NCBI GenBank assembly: GCA_009926625.1
Contig: RFON01000015.1
Coordinates: forward strand, 1 to 60,600
Source: Planctomycetota bacterium
Lineage (GTDB): Bacteria; Planctomycetota; Phycisphaerae; Phycisphaerales; SM1A02
Direction: 5' to 3'
DNA: 60,600 nucleotides
Shown one piece after another: positions 1-9,096 of this stretch. The position numbers were made by a program, and so were the translations under genes. Every line of letters starts with the position of its first letter. Within the stretch, counting starts at the first letter, position 1. Under the pieces are notes generated by a model, which saw nothing but the letters and a program-made list of their open reading frames with translations, was not told the origin of the DNA and searched no databases.

Positions 1-2141
1 GGCGGCGCGGGTTCTGGATCAGTTTCATAGCGCGCCGAGACCGCACGAATCTCCTCGATGCGCTCCACGAGGATGTCGACCAGTTCCGGATCGAACTGCG
101 TCCCAGCATTCGCCTTCATCTCGGTCAGCACGCGCTCCTCTGGCCAAGACTCCTTGTACTTCCGCTTCGACGACAACGCATCGAATACATCCGCCACCGC
201 CACGATTCGCGCGAACAACGGGATCGCCTCGCCCGACATGCGCGCCCCCTCCCCATCCCGCGCCGCGGCGCCGCCCTTCTGGTCGTCACCCACAGAGACA
301 TCGCCTGGATAGCCCCCGCCATCCCAGCGTTCATGATGGTGGAGCACGACATCGATCGCGGACTGATCAAGCGCCGAATCCCGATCGCCAAACAGTCGGG
401 CACCCACGATCGTGTGCGTCTTCATCACGGCGTACTCCTCGGCGGTCAGCCGACCAGGCTTCTTCAAGATCGCATCGGGGATACCCACCTTGCCCACATC
501 GTGAAGCATCGCCACGATGCGCAAGAGATCCCGCTCGCGCTCGATCCGATCGTCGGCAAGCGCGTGCCGACGCGCCCACTGCTCGTACAGGATCACGGAA
601 TAGCCAGCCACTCGGTTGACATGCGCCCCGGTCTCGCTCGGATCGCGCATCTCCGCCATGCTGATCATGCGGAGCACGATTGAACGGGTCAACGCGGCAC
701 GCTCGAGCGCCACCGTTGCTGCCGACGCGAAGTGCGCGATGCTGTCGAGGTCATCCGGCGAAAACCCGACCCGATCGGTCCCGTCGTCATTCAGCGGATT
801 CAGGAGCTGCAGCACGCCGATGTTCCGCCCCGCGGAGGAGCGCAGCGGGACGCTCAGCATCGAGCGCGTGCGATATCCCGACTTGCGGTCGACCTCGGGA
901 TTGAATGCATATGGCTTGTCCGCTGGAATGGCATAGGCATCGTCAATCACCACCGTATTGCCGCTCGTCGCCGCATAGCCGGCGATGCTGCGTCCATGAA
1001 CGGGGATGCGCAGTGACTTCACCACGAAGGGCTTGCCCTTCTCGAGCCGCTTCGCCAGCGTGTCGTTCTGCACAAAGGACAGGATCAGGTCATCGCCCTC
1101 GCGCAGCATCACACTCCCTGCGTCGCAGCGGGTCAGTTCGCGGGCCTCGGCAAGAATCCGCTCGATCAAGATGTCGATGTCCTGGATCTGGTTGAGGTTC
1201 CCATCGACCTCCGCGATCGACTTCAGCCGCTCCTGCTGCTTCGACACATCCCGCGCCAACTGCAGATTGCGCCGCGCGTCCTCGTCGCGCCTGTCCAAGA
1301 CTTCTGCCATCGAATTCAGGTCCTCGTACAACGCGGCGTATTCGGGTGATGGCGCTGCCGCGAGCCGCTGTTGAACGCGACCTTCGCGCACCCCCGAAAT
1401 GAACGCGCGTACGCGCTCGATCGGGGCAAGCAGTCGGCTGACTCCAAGCGACGCACCGGTGAACACCAGCAGCGAAATGACGAGGGACGCGGCAAGCGAA
1501 ACCATCAGCAGTTGATCCACTGCCGCGAGATACCCCGCGTAGGGCGTATCCACTGCCACGAGCGCCACGACATCACCGCGGCGCGTGCGGATGGGTGCGT
1601 AACCAGACACCCACTGCCCACCCGAATCCTCGATGAACAGCGCGAACGACCTCCCTGGCAGCGCAGCGCCCGACGCAGCGCTTGCTGCAGCGTTCGCGTC
1701 GGCAGGAACCACAAACGGACGACCCGGCGCATCCCACGCAGGGCTGCTGCGCGGCTCGCCATCCACTGCGAAATCCCATCCGCTCGCAGCGCCAGTCCGC
1801 GTCGGTACCAAGAGGTAGCAGAAGCGCACAGGGCTCGCCCCATCCGAATTGGATTCCACGACCGAATGCAGTCGCTCCTCGATGCGAACGAATGCTGCGT
1901 TGTTGAGCGCTTCTTCACCGAGCGGAAGGGCCGCCACTTCGTCGGCGGAGATGCGCGCAGCCACGGTCCCTGCAAGCGCCCGAACTCGCTCCTCGATCCC
2001 TGCTTGCACAACCCGCCGCGTGATCGCGGAACCAACAATCGACATCCCGAAGGTCGACAGCACTACTGCTGCCACGAGCCACAACTTGACGCGCCCGCCG
2101 AGGGTCAACGCTCCCCCTGCATGGGCTGAATCCAGCGCCAT
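1..2141 (-). CDS. Membrane sensor with GAF and HD-GYP domains, c-di-GMP phosphodiesterase (3' end off window)
   Basis: Reading leftward from the ATG at 2139-2141, 713 codons stay open to the window edge, so the stop lies outside. A membrane span (about residues 18-38) and a second near 210-235 bracket an extracytoplasmic sensor region. A linker follows, then a GAF domain (about 315-480) and an HD-GYP domain (from about 490). The metal-binding HD is in LHDVGKVGIP and the second motif is HHERWDGGGYP. Family knowledge: such proteins hydrolyse cyclic di-GMP at the inner membrane and change motility or surface behaviour in response to a signal. Odd point: about 25 Gly/Ala/Asp-rich residues sit between the GYP motif and IPLFARIVAVADVFDAL, where most relatives have about 8. 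The gene lies just downstream of tRNA-Thr on the same strand. Confidence 0.9.
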   Translation of the reverse strand, partial: MALDSAHAGGALTLGGRVKLWLVAAVVLSTFGMSIVGSAITRRVVQAGIEERVRALAGTVAARISADEVAALPLGEEALNNAAFVRIEERLHSVVESNSDGASPVRFCYLLVPTRTGAASGWDFAVDGEPRSSPAWDAPGRPFVVPADANAAASAASGAALPGRSFALFIEDSGGQWVSGYAPIRTRRGDVVALVAVDTPYAGYLAAVDQLLMVSLAASLVISLLVFTGASLGVSRLLAPIERVRAFISGVREGRVQQRLAAAPSPEYAALYEDLNSMAEVLDRRDEDARRNLQLARDVSKQQERLKSIAEVDGNLNQIQDIDILIERILAEARELTRCDAGSVMLREGDDLILSFVQNDTLAKRLEKGKPFVVKSLRIPVHGRSIAGYAATSGNTVVIDDAYAIPADKPYAFNPEVDRKSGYRTRSMLSVPLRSSAGRNIGVLQLLNPLNDDGTDRVGFSPDDLDSIAHFASAATVALERAALTRSIVLRMISMAEMRDPSETGAHVNRVAGYSVILYEQWARRHALADDRIERERDLLRIVAMLHDVGKVGIPDAILKKPGRLTAEEYAVMKTHTIVGARLFGDRDSALDQSAIDVVLHHHERWDGGGYPGDVSVGDDQKGGAAARDGEGARMSGEAIPLFARIVAVADVFDALSSKRKYKESWPEERVLTEMKANAGTQFDPELVDILVERIEEIRAVSARYETDPEPAP

Positions 2142-2157
2142 GCACGCGCGCAGAAAG

Positions 2158-2230
2158 AGCCGCCGATCGGACTTGAACCGACAACCTCAAGATTACAAAT
2201 CATGTGCTCTACCAATTGAGCTACGGCGGC
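2158..2230 (-). tRNA. tRNA-Thr (anticodon TGT)
   Basis: The minus strand folds as a standard 73-nt cloverleaf. The acceptor GCCGCCG pairs with CGGCGGC, the D arm is GCTC/GAGC, the anticodon loop is TTTGTAA, and the T arm is GTCGG/CCGAT around TTCAAGT. Bases 34-36 read TGT, giving a threonine tRNA for ACA and neighbouring codons. The anticodon stem has one T-T mismatch at its centre. No CCA is encoded at the 3' end, so CCA must be added by tRNA nucleotidyltransferase. Confidence 0.95.
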
Positions 2231-2331
2231 TTTACGCGGGCGGACATTCCTCCCGACGGAGTCAGGATTCTAGCAGTGATCGTGCACTCCACTTGCGGCG
2301 GAAGCTGCCGTTCATCACTCGCTCCAGCTGA

Positions 2332-3801
2332 TCACACGCGAACAGCGCGCAGGACTGGCCCGCCTTGCTGCGAGACATGCTCCCCTTCGAGCAGCAGTAC
2401 CAGATCACCACGCTGCACCATGCGCCTTTCCACCAGCGCGGCACACACTTCCTGCGCCATTGGATGCCCCACGCCCACCTCACGCTCGATCAGCAGTCCA
2501 CGAACGCCCCACGCAAGCGACAACTGCCGAACGGTGCCCTCGTTCGGCGTGCACGCAATGATCGCGCTCACTGGACGCCACTTCGCAAGCCGCAAGGCCG
2601 TGCGCCCACCACCCGTCACGGCCACGATGGCCGCGGGTTGCATCTCGCGTGCGAGCATGCAGGCAGCGCGCGCCATCGCTTCCGCATCGCGACCACCTTC
2701 GCCCGATTCGACACTCCATGGTTCCAGTCGATCGCTTCGGCCGCGCTCGGCACTTCGAATGATTGCGTCCATCGCCTTCACGGTCTCGATCGGGAACTTG
2801 CCGATCGATGTTTCACCGCTCAGCATCACCGCATCCGCGCCGTCGAGCACGGCATTCGCCACATCGCTCGCTTCGGCGCGCGTCGGTCGAGGACTCGCGG
2901 TCATCGACTCGAGCATCTGCGTCGCCACGATGACCGGCTTGCCCGCCCTGTTGCATGCCCGCACAATCCGCTTCTGCAGCATGGGCACTTCTTCTGGGGG
3001 CATCTCCACGCCAAGATCACCGCGCGCCACCATCACCGCATCGGACGCATCCACGATCGCATCGAGCGCATGGATCGCCTCGACCTTCTCGACCTTCGCC
3101 ACGAGCGCAACAAAGCGCCCTCCGCTCGCCTGTTGAACGCGCCGTCGCAGGTCGTGGAGATCCTCGGCACTTCGCACGAATGACAGCGCCACGAGGTCGA
3201 CCCCCGCCGCAAGGCCAAAGGCAAGGTCATGGATGTCCTTCTTCGACAGTGACGGGGCAGAGACATGTACGCCTGGCAGGTGCATACCGACCCTTGAACG
3301 GATCACGCCGCCGTGCTCGACACTGCACACCACATCGTCGCCGCGCACTTCCTTCACGCGCAGCCTCACCTTGCCGTCATCGAGCAGCAGTGCGTTCCCC
3401 GCGCGCACATCGCGCGCCAACGCTTCGTACACGCAGGGCAAGTGCGGCAATCCAGCGATTCCCGTCCCGCTGCCAATCGACACATCACTGCCAGCAGCAA
3501 GCGTTGCCGCAGTCGAAGGCACCTCACCGAGACGCAGCTTCGGACCGCTCAAATCCTGCAGCAGCGCGATCGGGCGACCCGTTCGCCGCGATGCCTCGCG
3601 AACTTCGTCGATCAGGCGCTGATGATCCGCGTGCGTTCCATGCGAGAAGTTGAGCCGCGCAACATCCATCCCGTGCTCAATCAGCTGCGCGATGATCGAT
3701 GCGTCGTGCGTCGCAGGCCCAAGCGTGCACACGACCTTCGCGCACTTGGCATCAACGCGTCGGGGACCATCCGACATGGGCATGCGCGGCGGGAGTTCCA
3801 T
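2332..3801 (-). CDS. pyk: Pyruvate kinase
   Basis: Catalyses phosphoenolpyruvate + ADP to pyruvate + ATP, the last step of glycolysis, in the cytoplasm. The N-terminal KVVCTLGPAT, the ARLNFSHG strand, SGPKLRLG, the loop VARGDLGVEMP and the helix ATQMLESM are all present in order, as in the family. A B-domain lies between and an allosteric C-terminal domain ends the protein. Length is about 489 residues, normal for the family. The ATG at 3801 is favoured; a GTG at 3819 is in frame and would leave only 14 nt to the mnmG stop. The gene follows mnmG on the same strand, so cotranscription is likely. Neither start has a strong ribosome binding site. Confidence 0.95.
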   Translation of the reverse strand: MELPPRMPMSDGPRRVDAKCAKVVCTLGPATHDASIIAQLIEHGMDVARLNFSHGTHADHQRLIDEVREASRRTGRPIALLQDLSGPKLRLGEVPSTAATLAAGSDVSIGSGTGIAGLPHLPCVYEALARDVRAGNALLLDDGKVRLRVKEVRGDDVVCSVEHGGVIRSRVGMHLPGVHVSAPSLSKKDIHDLAFGLAAGVDLVALSFVRSAEDLHDLRRRVQQASGGRFVALVAKVEKVEAIHALDAIVDASDAVMVARGDLGVEMPPEEVPMLQKRIVRACNRAGKPVIVATQMLESMTASPRPTRAEASDVANAVLDGADAVMLSGETSIGKFPIETVKAMDAIIRSAERGRSDRLEPWSVESGEGGRDAEAMARAACMLAREMQPAAIVAVTGGGRTALRLAKWRPVSAIIACTPNEGTVRQLSLAWGVRGLLIEREVGVGHPMAQEVCAALVERRMVQRGDLVLLLEGEHVSQQGGPVLRAVRV

Positions 3802-3833
3802 GCGCGGCAGGCTAGTCACGCACCGTGAACTCT

Positions 3834-5900
3834 TCAGACCGCGCGTCGCATCCGACGAATCGCGAGTTCAAGGATCGAGACATCCGCAGGTGACATGCCG
3901 GCCAGTCGCCCCGCCTGCCCGAGCGTTCGCGGCGAAAACCGCCCAAGCACCTCACGCGCCTCCGCGGAAAGCCCCGCGACCACGCGCACATCCAGTTCCT
4001 CGGGAATCGGCAAGTGCTCACCCGCACTCGCACGCCGAAGCTCCGTTCGCTGACGGGGCAAGTAACACTCGTAGCGGACATCGGTGATCGCGCGGTCCAT
4101 GAGGGCGCGCGGCGCAGCAGGCGCACGCTCCACTTCCGCGAGGAGTTGCACCAAGTCATCGGCAGTCACTTCAGGCCGCCGCGCCACCTCTGCCAGCCGT
4201 TTCCCCTGACCGAAGCGCTGCGGCGCGACAGCAACCGCAAGGCGCTTGCGCAGATCCGCCAAGGCTGCCGCACGCGCATCACTCCAGCCCCGACGCTGCT
4301 CGCACACCAAACCCCATGCAGCGCCGAGCCCCGTCAGCCGATCCTCCGCGTTGTCCGCGCGAAGCAGCAACCGATGCTCGGCTCGGCTCGTGAACATTCG
4401 ATACGGCTCGCGCGGCTGTCGAGTGACGAGGTCGTCCATCAACACACCGAGATACGCCTGCGATCGCTCGATCCGCACCTCATCCAACCCACACACGCGG
4501 CGCGCGGCGTTCAACCCTGCCACCAAACCCTGCGCCGCAGCCTCCTCGTAGCCGCTCGTCCCATTGATCTGCCCAGCGAGAAAAAGCCCGCGCACCAACT
4601 TCGTCTCACCCGTCGAATCGATCTGATGCGGCCAGACCATGTCGTACTCCACGGCATAGCCCCACCGTTTCGCCTGCGCGCGTTCGCAGCCAGGAATCCC
4701 GCGAACGATCTGCTCCTGGATCTCCGCCGGCAGCGAGGTCGAGATGCCGTTGCAGTAAATGTCATCCGTCGCCAGCGACTCTGGTTCGAGAAACACATGA
4801 TGGCTGTCGCGCTGCGCGAAGCGCACAACTTTGTCCTCAAGGCTCGGGCAGTACCGCGGTCCAGACTCCGCTTCCATCATGCCCGCGTACATCGGTGCGC
4901 GGTGCAGGTTGCCTCGAACAACCTCATGGATCGCAGCGGTGGTGTGTGTCTCACGGCACTCCACCTGTGGGAGCGCGGGAAAACGCGCAGCGGGCAACAA
5001 CTGCAGCGTGGCAGCACTGAACGGCAGCGGCGGCTCGTCACCCCACTGCGCCACCATCGACTGCCAGTCGATCGATTCACGCGCGAGTCGAGGGGGCGTG
5101 CCGGTCTTGAGCCTGCCCAGCTCGAACCCCAGCGATCGAAGTGCACCCGAGATGCCCACGGCGCTTCCTTCGCCAACCCGTCCCCCTTCCACACTTCGCT
5201 CCCCCGTATGCATCAGCGCGCGCATGAAGGTGCCTGTCGTCAGAACAACCGCATCCGCGGCAACACGAATCGAGCCGCCCGTGCACGCCGTTTCGCAGCC
5301 GAATTCTGCCTGCAGCGGGCGGCGATCGGCGCCGCGTCCGTACGGCATTCGGGGAAAAACGCCCGCACCCCGCTCTCCGTGCCACATGCGCTCGACGGCA
5401 CCGCTGTTCCAATCGAGTGCGGCATCATCGACGCGCAGGGCGCTCGCTCCGCTGCGAAGCATGAGTGCCTTCACGGCGCCGTTCTCCACCTCTACGGACT
5501 CCACGAGTCCCTCCACCACGATGATCGGCACCGAATCGGCTGCGCGCGTGGACAGCAATCGCTGCACTTCCGCTTGATAGTGGTGGCGGTCGCACTGCGC
5601 GCGCGGGCCCCGCACGGCCTGCCCCTTCGATGCATTGAGCACACGGAAGAGGATCCCAGTCGCATCCGTCGCGCGCGCCATGACCCCGCCAAGCGCATCG
5701 ATTTCCCGCACCATCTGACCCTTCGCAAGCCCGCCGATCGCTGGATTGCAACTCATCGCGCCGATGGTCGAAGCGTCCATCGTCACCAGCAGGACACGCG
5801 CGGCATCGCTGGACTTCGCCGCCAGCGCGCTCGATGCAGCCCATGCGGCTTCCACGCCAGCATGACCGCCGCCCACAACGATCACCGTCGAACCAGCCAT
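3834..5900 (-). CDS. mnmG: tRNA uridine-5-carboxymethylaminomethyl modification enzyme MnmG (GidA)
   Basis: FAD-dependent partner of MnmE that installs the carboxymethylaminomethyl group on wobble uridine 34 of several tRNAs. The FAD-binding VVGGGHAGVEAA begins at residue 8. MSCNPAIGGLAKG (49-61), the DATG segment and the GY-EAAAQGLVAG segment are conserved, and the helical C-terminal domain is complete. The 688-residue length exceeds the usual 610-640 because about 60 extra residues (about 150-208) interrupt the FAD domain before VVLTTGTF. The ATG at 5900 is chosen because the family starts immediately before the FAD motif; longer in-frame extensions would run into the divergent aminopeptidase leader. 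It probably heads the mnmG-pyk unit. Confidence 0.95.
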   Translation of the reverse strand: MAGSTVIVVGGGHAGVEAAWAASSALAAKSSDAARVLLVTMDASTIGAMSCNPAIGGLAKGQMVREIDALGGVMARATDATGILFRVLNASKGQAVRGPRAQCDRHHYQAEVQRLLSTRAADSVPIIVVEGLVESVEVENGAVKALMLRSGASALRVDDAALDWNSGAVERMWHGERGAGVFPRMPYGRGADRRPLQAEFGCETACTGGSIRVAADAVVLTTGTFMRALMHTGERSVEGGRVGEGSAVGISGALRSLGFELGRLKTGTPPRLARESIDWQSMVAQWGDEPPLPFSAATLQLLPAARFPALPQVECRETHTTAAIHEVVRGNLHRAPMYAGMMEAESGPRYCPSLEDKVVRFAQRDSHHVFLEPESLATDDIYCNGISTSLPAEIQEQIVRGIPGCERAQAKRWGYAVEYDMVWPHQIDSTGETKLVRGLFLAGQINGTSGYEEAAAQGLVAGLNAARRVCGLDEVRIERSQAYLGVLMDDLVTRQPREPYRMFTSRAEHRLLLRADNAEDRLTGLGAAWGLVCEQRRGWSDARAAALADLRKRLAVAVAPQRFGQGKRLAEVARRPEVTADDLVQLLAEVERAPAAPRALMDRAITDVRYECYLPRQRTELRRASAGEHLPIPEELDVRVVAGLSAEAREVLGRFSPRTLGQAGRLAGMSPADVSILELAIRRMRRAV

Positions 5901-5958
5901 GGACGAAGGATAGGGATGCGCCACCGCCCATCGAAGCCGCGCCCCTACATTGCCACGC

Positions 5959-7434
5959 ATGCACAAGTCCATCCGCGTTGCCGATGCACCTCGTTCGATT
6001 CAACTTGTTCCCGTCCTCGCAGCAGCAGGCAAGGGAACCGTGCGACTGCCGACCGAACTGCAATCGCACGAGGGTGCGCGGCATGCACTCCGCATTGGTG
6101 CGTTCACGGGCGAAGCAGGCAGCGTGCATGCAGCCGATGATCGAACACTGCTGATCGGACTTGGCCCACGTGAAGGACTCGATCTCCAACGGATTCGAAC
6201 TGTGGCGGCCAAACTCGGCCGCGTGCTCGTCAAGATGCGGGCCACGGCCGTGCGCGCGCAGCCCGACTGGACGGGCGGCGTGCGATCCATCGGTGAGTTC
6301 GAGGCAGGCAGCGCGCTTGCCGAGGGCTTGTCGATCGGCACCTGGCGATTCGACCGCCTCGATGGCAGCGCTTCCCGCCGCGAGCCACGGCTCGCCGACC
6401 TGCGCATCTGGTCGGAACGCAAGGACTTTCGCGATGGATTGAACGAGGGGCTCGTGGTTGCAGCGGGTGTGAATGTTGCCCGTGCCATCGCGGCAACCCC
6501 GCCCAACATCGCGCACCCGCAGTGGATTGCCGCGGAGGCAGCGCGCATCGGCCGCGGTGCACTGCGCGTGCGACGCATCGATGCGCCACGCGCGCGTCAA
6601 CTTGGCATGGGCGGGCTGCTCTCTGTCGGTCAAGGTTCCACGCGCCCACCGTGCCTCGTCACACTCGAGTGGAACCCGCCGCGCCGAGCGCGCGGCGTGC
6701 GCGACTCGCACCTGCTCTTGGTGGGCAAGACAATCACCTACGACACGGGCGGCTACTCACTGAAGGTGAACAACGGCATGAAGGGAATGAAGTACGACAA
6801 GTGTGGTGGCGCTGCCGTGCTGGGCGTGATGCATGCGGTTGCGCAACTGCGACCCGCGATCCGCGTGACGGCGATCCTTGCCGTGGCGGAGAACATGGTG
6901 GCTGGCGACTCGTACCGACCCGACGACATCATTCGCATGCACAACGGCGTCACCGTCGAAGTCACGAACACCGATGCGGAGGGGCGACTCGTGCTGGCCG
7001 ATGCGCTCAGCTGGGGTTGCCAGACCTTCGAGCCGAGTGCGGTCATCGACATCGCCACCCTGACCGGCGGCGTGGGTGTTGCGCTCGGGCACTTCAGCGC
7101 CGGCTACTTCGCCAGCGATGATCGCCTTGCACGCGAAGTGGAACGCGCGGCAGACAACAGCGCAGAAGCGGTCTGGCGACTTCCGCTCTGGCCCGCGCAC
7201 CGCGAATACATGCGCAGCCAGCACGCGGATCTCATCAACAGCAACCCTTCGCGCATGGCCCACCCGATCCAAGGCGCTGCATTCCTCGCGCATTTCGTTC
7301 CGTCGGAAATCCCCTGGGCACACCTGGACATCGCCGCGGTCGCTGCGCCTGAAACGCCTGGCGATCTCACGGGCACTGGCCCGACGGGCTGGGGGGTTCG
7401 GCTGCTACTCCGGCTCATTGCCGCGCGCAGTTGA
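5959..7434 (+). CDS. M17-family leucyl aminopeptidase
   Basis: A two-zinc cytosolic aminopeptidase that removes N-terminal residues from peptides. The C-terminal catalytic half holds the full set of family residues: the Lys and Asp of GKTITYDTGG, the Lys of YSLK, the Asp of MKYDKCGGAAV, and NTDAEGRLVLADAL with its Asp, Glu and Arg. It should therefore be active, although GKTITYDTGGYSLK differs from the more common GKGITFDTGG pattern. The N-terminal domain is divergent. The ATG at 5959 is preferred over an in-frame TTG at 5950. The gene is transcribed divergently from mnmG, about 58 nt away, and converges on rpiB. PepA of Escherichia coli also binds DNA; nothing here shows whether this protein does. 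Confidence 0.9.
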   Translation: MHKSIRVADAPRSIQLVPVLAAAGKGTVRLPTELQSHEGARHALRIGAFTGEAGSVHAADDRTLLIGLGPREGLDLQRIRTVAAKLGRVLVKMRATAVRAQPDWTGGVRSIGEFEAGSALAEGLSIGTWRFDRLDGSASRREPRLADLRIWSERKDFRDGLNEGLVVAAGVNVARAIAATPPNIAHPQWIAAEAARIGRGALRVRRIDAPRARQLGMGGLLSVGQGSTRPPCLVTLEWNPPRRARGVRDSHLLLVGKTITYDTGGYSLKVNNGMKGMKYDKCGGAAVLGVMHAVAQLRPAIRVTAILAVAENMVAGDSYRPDDIIRMHNGVTVEVTNTDAEGRLVLADALSWGCQTFEPSAVIDIATLTGGVGVALGHFSAGYFASDDRLAREVERAADNSAEAVWRLPLWPAHREYMRSQHADLINSNPSRMAHPIQGAAFLAHFVPSEIPWAHLDIAAVAAPETPGDLTGTGPTGWGVRLLLRLIAARS

Positions 7435-7471
7435 ACGCACTCGGCTCTCGCGAACCAAACGCCAAGCGCGA

Positions 7472-7957
7472 TCAGCCCTTCGGGTCCTCGCCCTTCTCGA
7501 TGCGCGCGATCTTGGCGAGCCGCCGAGCATGCCGACCGCCTTCGTACGCCGACTTCATCCATACATCGACGATCCGCTTCACGAGCGTCTGCCCGAGCAG
7601 GTCCGCCGAAAGGCAGAGCACATTCGCGTCGTTGTGCGTGCGGGACAGTTGCGCGCTCAACTCATCCAGCGCAAGCGCGGCACGAATGCCCTGCACCTTG
7701 TTTGCGGCGATCGCCATGCCGATGCCCGTTCCGCAGATCAAGATGCCACGAGCTGCATTGCCGGAAACGATCTCCTGCGAAACGCGCCAAGCGACATCGG
7801 GGTAGTCCGTGGGCGAACCAGTCGTGTCGCCGAGCATGGCGACTTCGAATCCGTCAAGTTTGAGTTGCTGTTCGATCGCGACGGCGATGGCTGATCCGCG
7901 ATGATCACTGCCGATGGCAATCGGCCCCTTCATCGCCCCATGGTGTGCCTCGCTCAT
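7472..7957 (-). CDS. rpiB: Ribose-5-phosphate isomerase B
   Basis: Interconverts ribose 5-phosphate and ribulose 5-phosphate in the pentose phosphate pathway. The RpiB/LacAB hallmarks are visible: IAIGSDHRG at the N-terminus, the catalytic Cys in LICGTGIGMAIAANK, and the ALALDELSAQLSRTHNDANVL stretch with its conserved His-Asn-Asp. At 161 residues it is slightly longer than the usual 145-150, through a charged C-terminal tail. Its ATG lies inside the TGA of the upstream phosphatase (ATGA overlap at 7954-7957), so translation of the two is probably coupled. Confidence 0.95.
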   Translation of the reverse strand: MSEAHHGAMKGPIAIGSDHRGSAIAVAIEQQLKLDGFEVAMLGDTTGSPTDYPDVAWRVSQEIVSGNAARGILICGTGIGMAIAANKVQGIRAALALDELSAQLSRTHNDANVLCLSADLLGQTLVKRIVDVWMKSAYEGGRHARRLAKIARIEKGEDPKG

Positions 7958-8412
7958 GCGGGAAGCATCTCCGCAAGTCGCCGCGGGATCAAGTCGCGGA
8001 AGTGCTTCGCCAATCGGTCATAGGAGGCGTGTCCGAGACCGATCGGATCGTCCACATCGGCCTCGGGATCGAGCGGATGGATCTTCTTGGACTGCTCCTG
8101 TTCGCCCGCCACCAAGCTCTGGGCAGCGGCGACATGACCAGCTGTCATGCCGAAAACAAGGTCCGCACCTCGGATCATCTGCGCGGTCAAGCGCTTGCTC
8201 CGACCCTCATGATCGACACCGATTCGGCGCAGCGCATCAATCGCTTCGCCTGAGCACGGACTTCCGTCGAACGCGGCAGTTCCGGCGGAGACTGTGAAGA
8301 TCCTCCCCCGATCCCCGCCCAGATGCCCCGCCTCGATCTCAGCCCGCGCGATCGCCTCAGCCATCGGTGAACGGCAGGTGTTCCCTGTGCAGACAAAAAG
8401 CACCGTCTTCAC
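7954..8412 (-). CDS. Low-molecular-weight phosphatase, probable protein-arginine phosphatase (YwlE type)
   Basis: A 152-residue protein of the low-molecular-weight protein phosphatase fold. The P-loop is C8-T-G-N-T-C-R14-S and the late acidic motif is DDPIG, matching the catalytic Cys/Arg and general-acid Asp. The fifth P-loop position is Thr12. Family knowledge: in Bacillus YwlE a Thr here, instead of Ile or Leu of tyrosine phosphatases, accommodates phosphoarginine. Bacillus ywlE also neighbours rpiB (ywlF). The inferred function is therefore removal of phosphate from arginine in proteins marked by an McsB-type kinase. The GTG start at 8412 is taken because VLFVCTGNT must lie at the N-terminus. 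A tyrosine phosphatase role remains possible. Confidence 0.85.
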   Translation of the reverse strand: MKTVLFVCTGNTCRSPMAEAIARAEIEAGHLGGDRGRIFTVSAGTAAFDGSPCSGEAIDALRRIGVDHEGRSKRLTAQMIRGADLVFGMTAGHVAAAQSLVAGEQEQSKKIHPLDPEADVDDPIGLGHASYDRLAKHFRDLIPRRLAEMLPA

Positions 8413-8469
8413 ACTTCGGATGCTACAGGTCGTGACGGCACGGTATCGTTCCCCGCGAGAGGTCCTCAC

Positions 8470-9096
8470 GTGGAATTCGTTGCATTCGAGGAAGCGTGGC
8501 GGTTGCTGAAGCCCATCGGCGTGGAAGTGGCTTCGCAGACAGATCTCGAGTTGCGCCTGTCGATCTCCGATGGCGACCACAGCGGCTGCATTGACATTGC
8601 GGCATCGGATCACAAGCATCTGGCGAACCTCCCCGCTGACATGCCGAGACTGGCACGGGCAGTCCTTGCGACGAGCATCGAAGCGATCATCCACAAGCTG
8701 CATTTTGCACAAGCGAATGTGATTCCAGTCGGGCGTTGGCGCGAACTCTTCGAGGCGGTCGCTGAACCGATGGCGGCGAATGAAAAGTGGCGCGCCATCG
8801 ACAGTGCCGCCACTGTTGAACTGAATACCCGCGATGCACTCCAGTTCCTGCCCGCGGACTTTCACATCCTTCGCGATCTCGCGCTCGCCGTGCTCACGGC
8901 GGGTTCAACGCCGCGCCATGGAATTTCCATCTGCAGCAGCGGAAGCCCCGTTGTGATCGAGGTCATGCCAGCGGGCGAGGTGACCATCTTCTACGGCAAG
9001 TCGGAGCTTCGGCGCGTGGTCAGCGATGTTCTCGCCCATGTGCAGAGCGGCGCCGCGGCCGCGAAGCCCCCGAGCGGCATCACCCCAAGCCACTGA
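8470..9096 (+). CDS. Uncharacterised protein
   Basis: A 208-residue protein that I do not recognise. It starts with GTG at 8470, 57 nt from the divergent phosphatase start. It has no signal peptide, membrane span or obvious catalytic motif. The segment VIPVGRWRELFEAVAEPMAANEKW and the mixed alpha/beta character suggest a soluble cytoplasmic protein, and the last 20 residues are Ala/Pro-rich and probably disordered. Coding support comes from consistent codon use and the absence of a competing long frame on either strand. Its last 17 bases overlap the end of the convergent membrane gene. Confidence 0.6.
   Translation: MEFVAFEEAWRLLKPIGVEVASQTDLELRLSISDGDHSGCIDIAASDHKHLANLPADMPRLARAVLATSIEAIIHKLHFAQANVIPVGRWRELFEAVAEPMAANEKWRAIDSAATVELNTRDALQFLPADFHILRDLALAVLTAGSTPRHGISICSSGSPVVIEVMPAGEVTIFYGKSELRRVVSDVLAHVQSGAAAAKPPSGITPSH

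Noticed and set aside
4014..6140. A long open frame of about 700 codons on the plus strand, antisense to mnmG
   Set aside because: The minus strand encodes an unmistakable MnmG. The plus frame is His/Arg-rich without domains, as expected of an antisense shadow in GC-rich DNA.
5950..7434. The M17 aminopeptidase as an inactive homologue because of an unusual GKTITYDTGG motif
   Set aside because: All metal ligands and the catalytic Lys and Arg of the family are present when aligned by eye.
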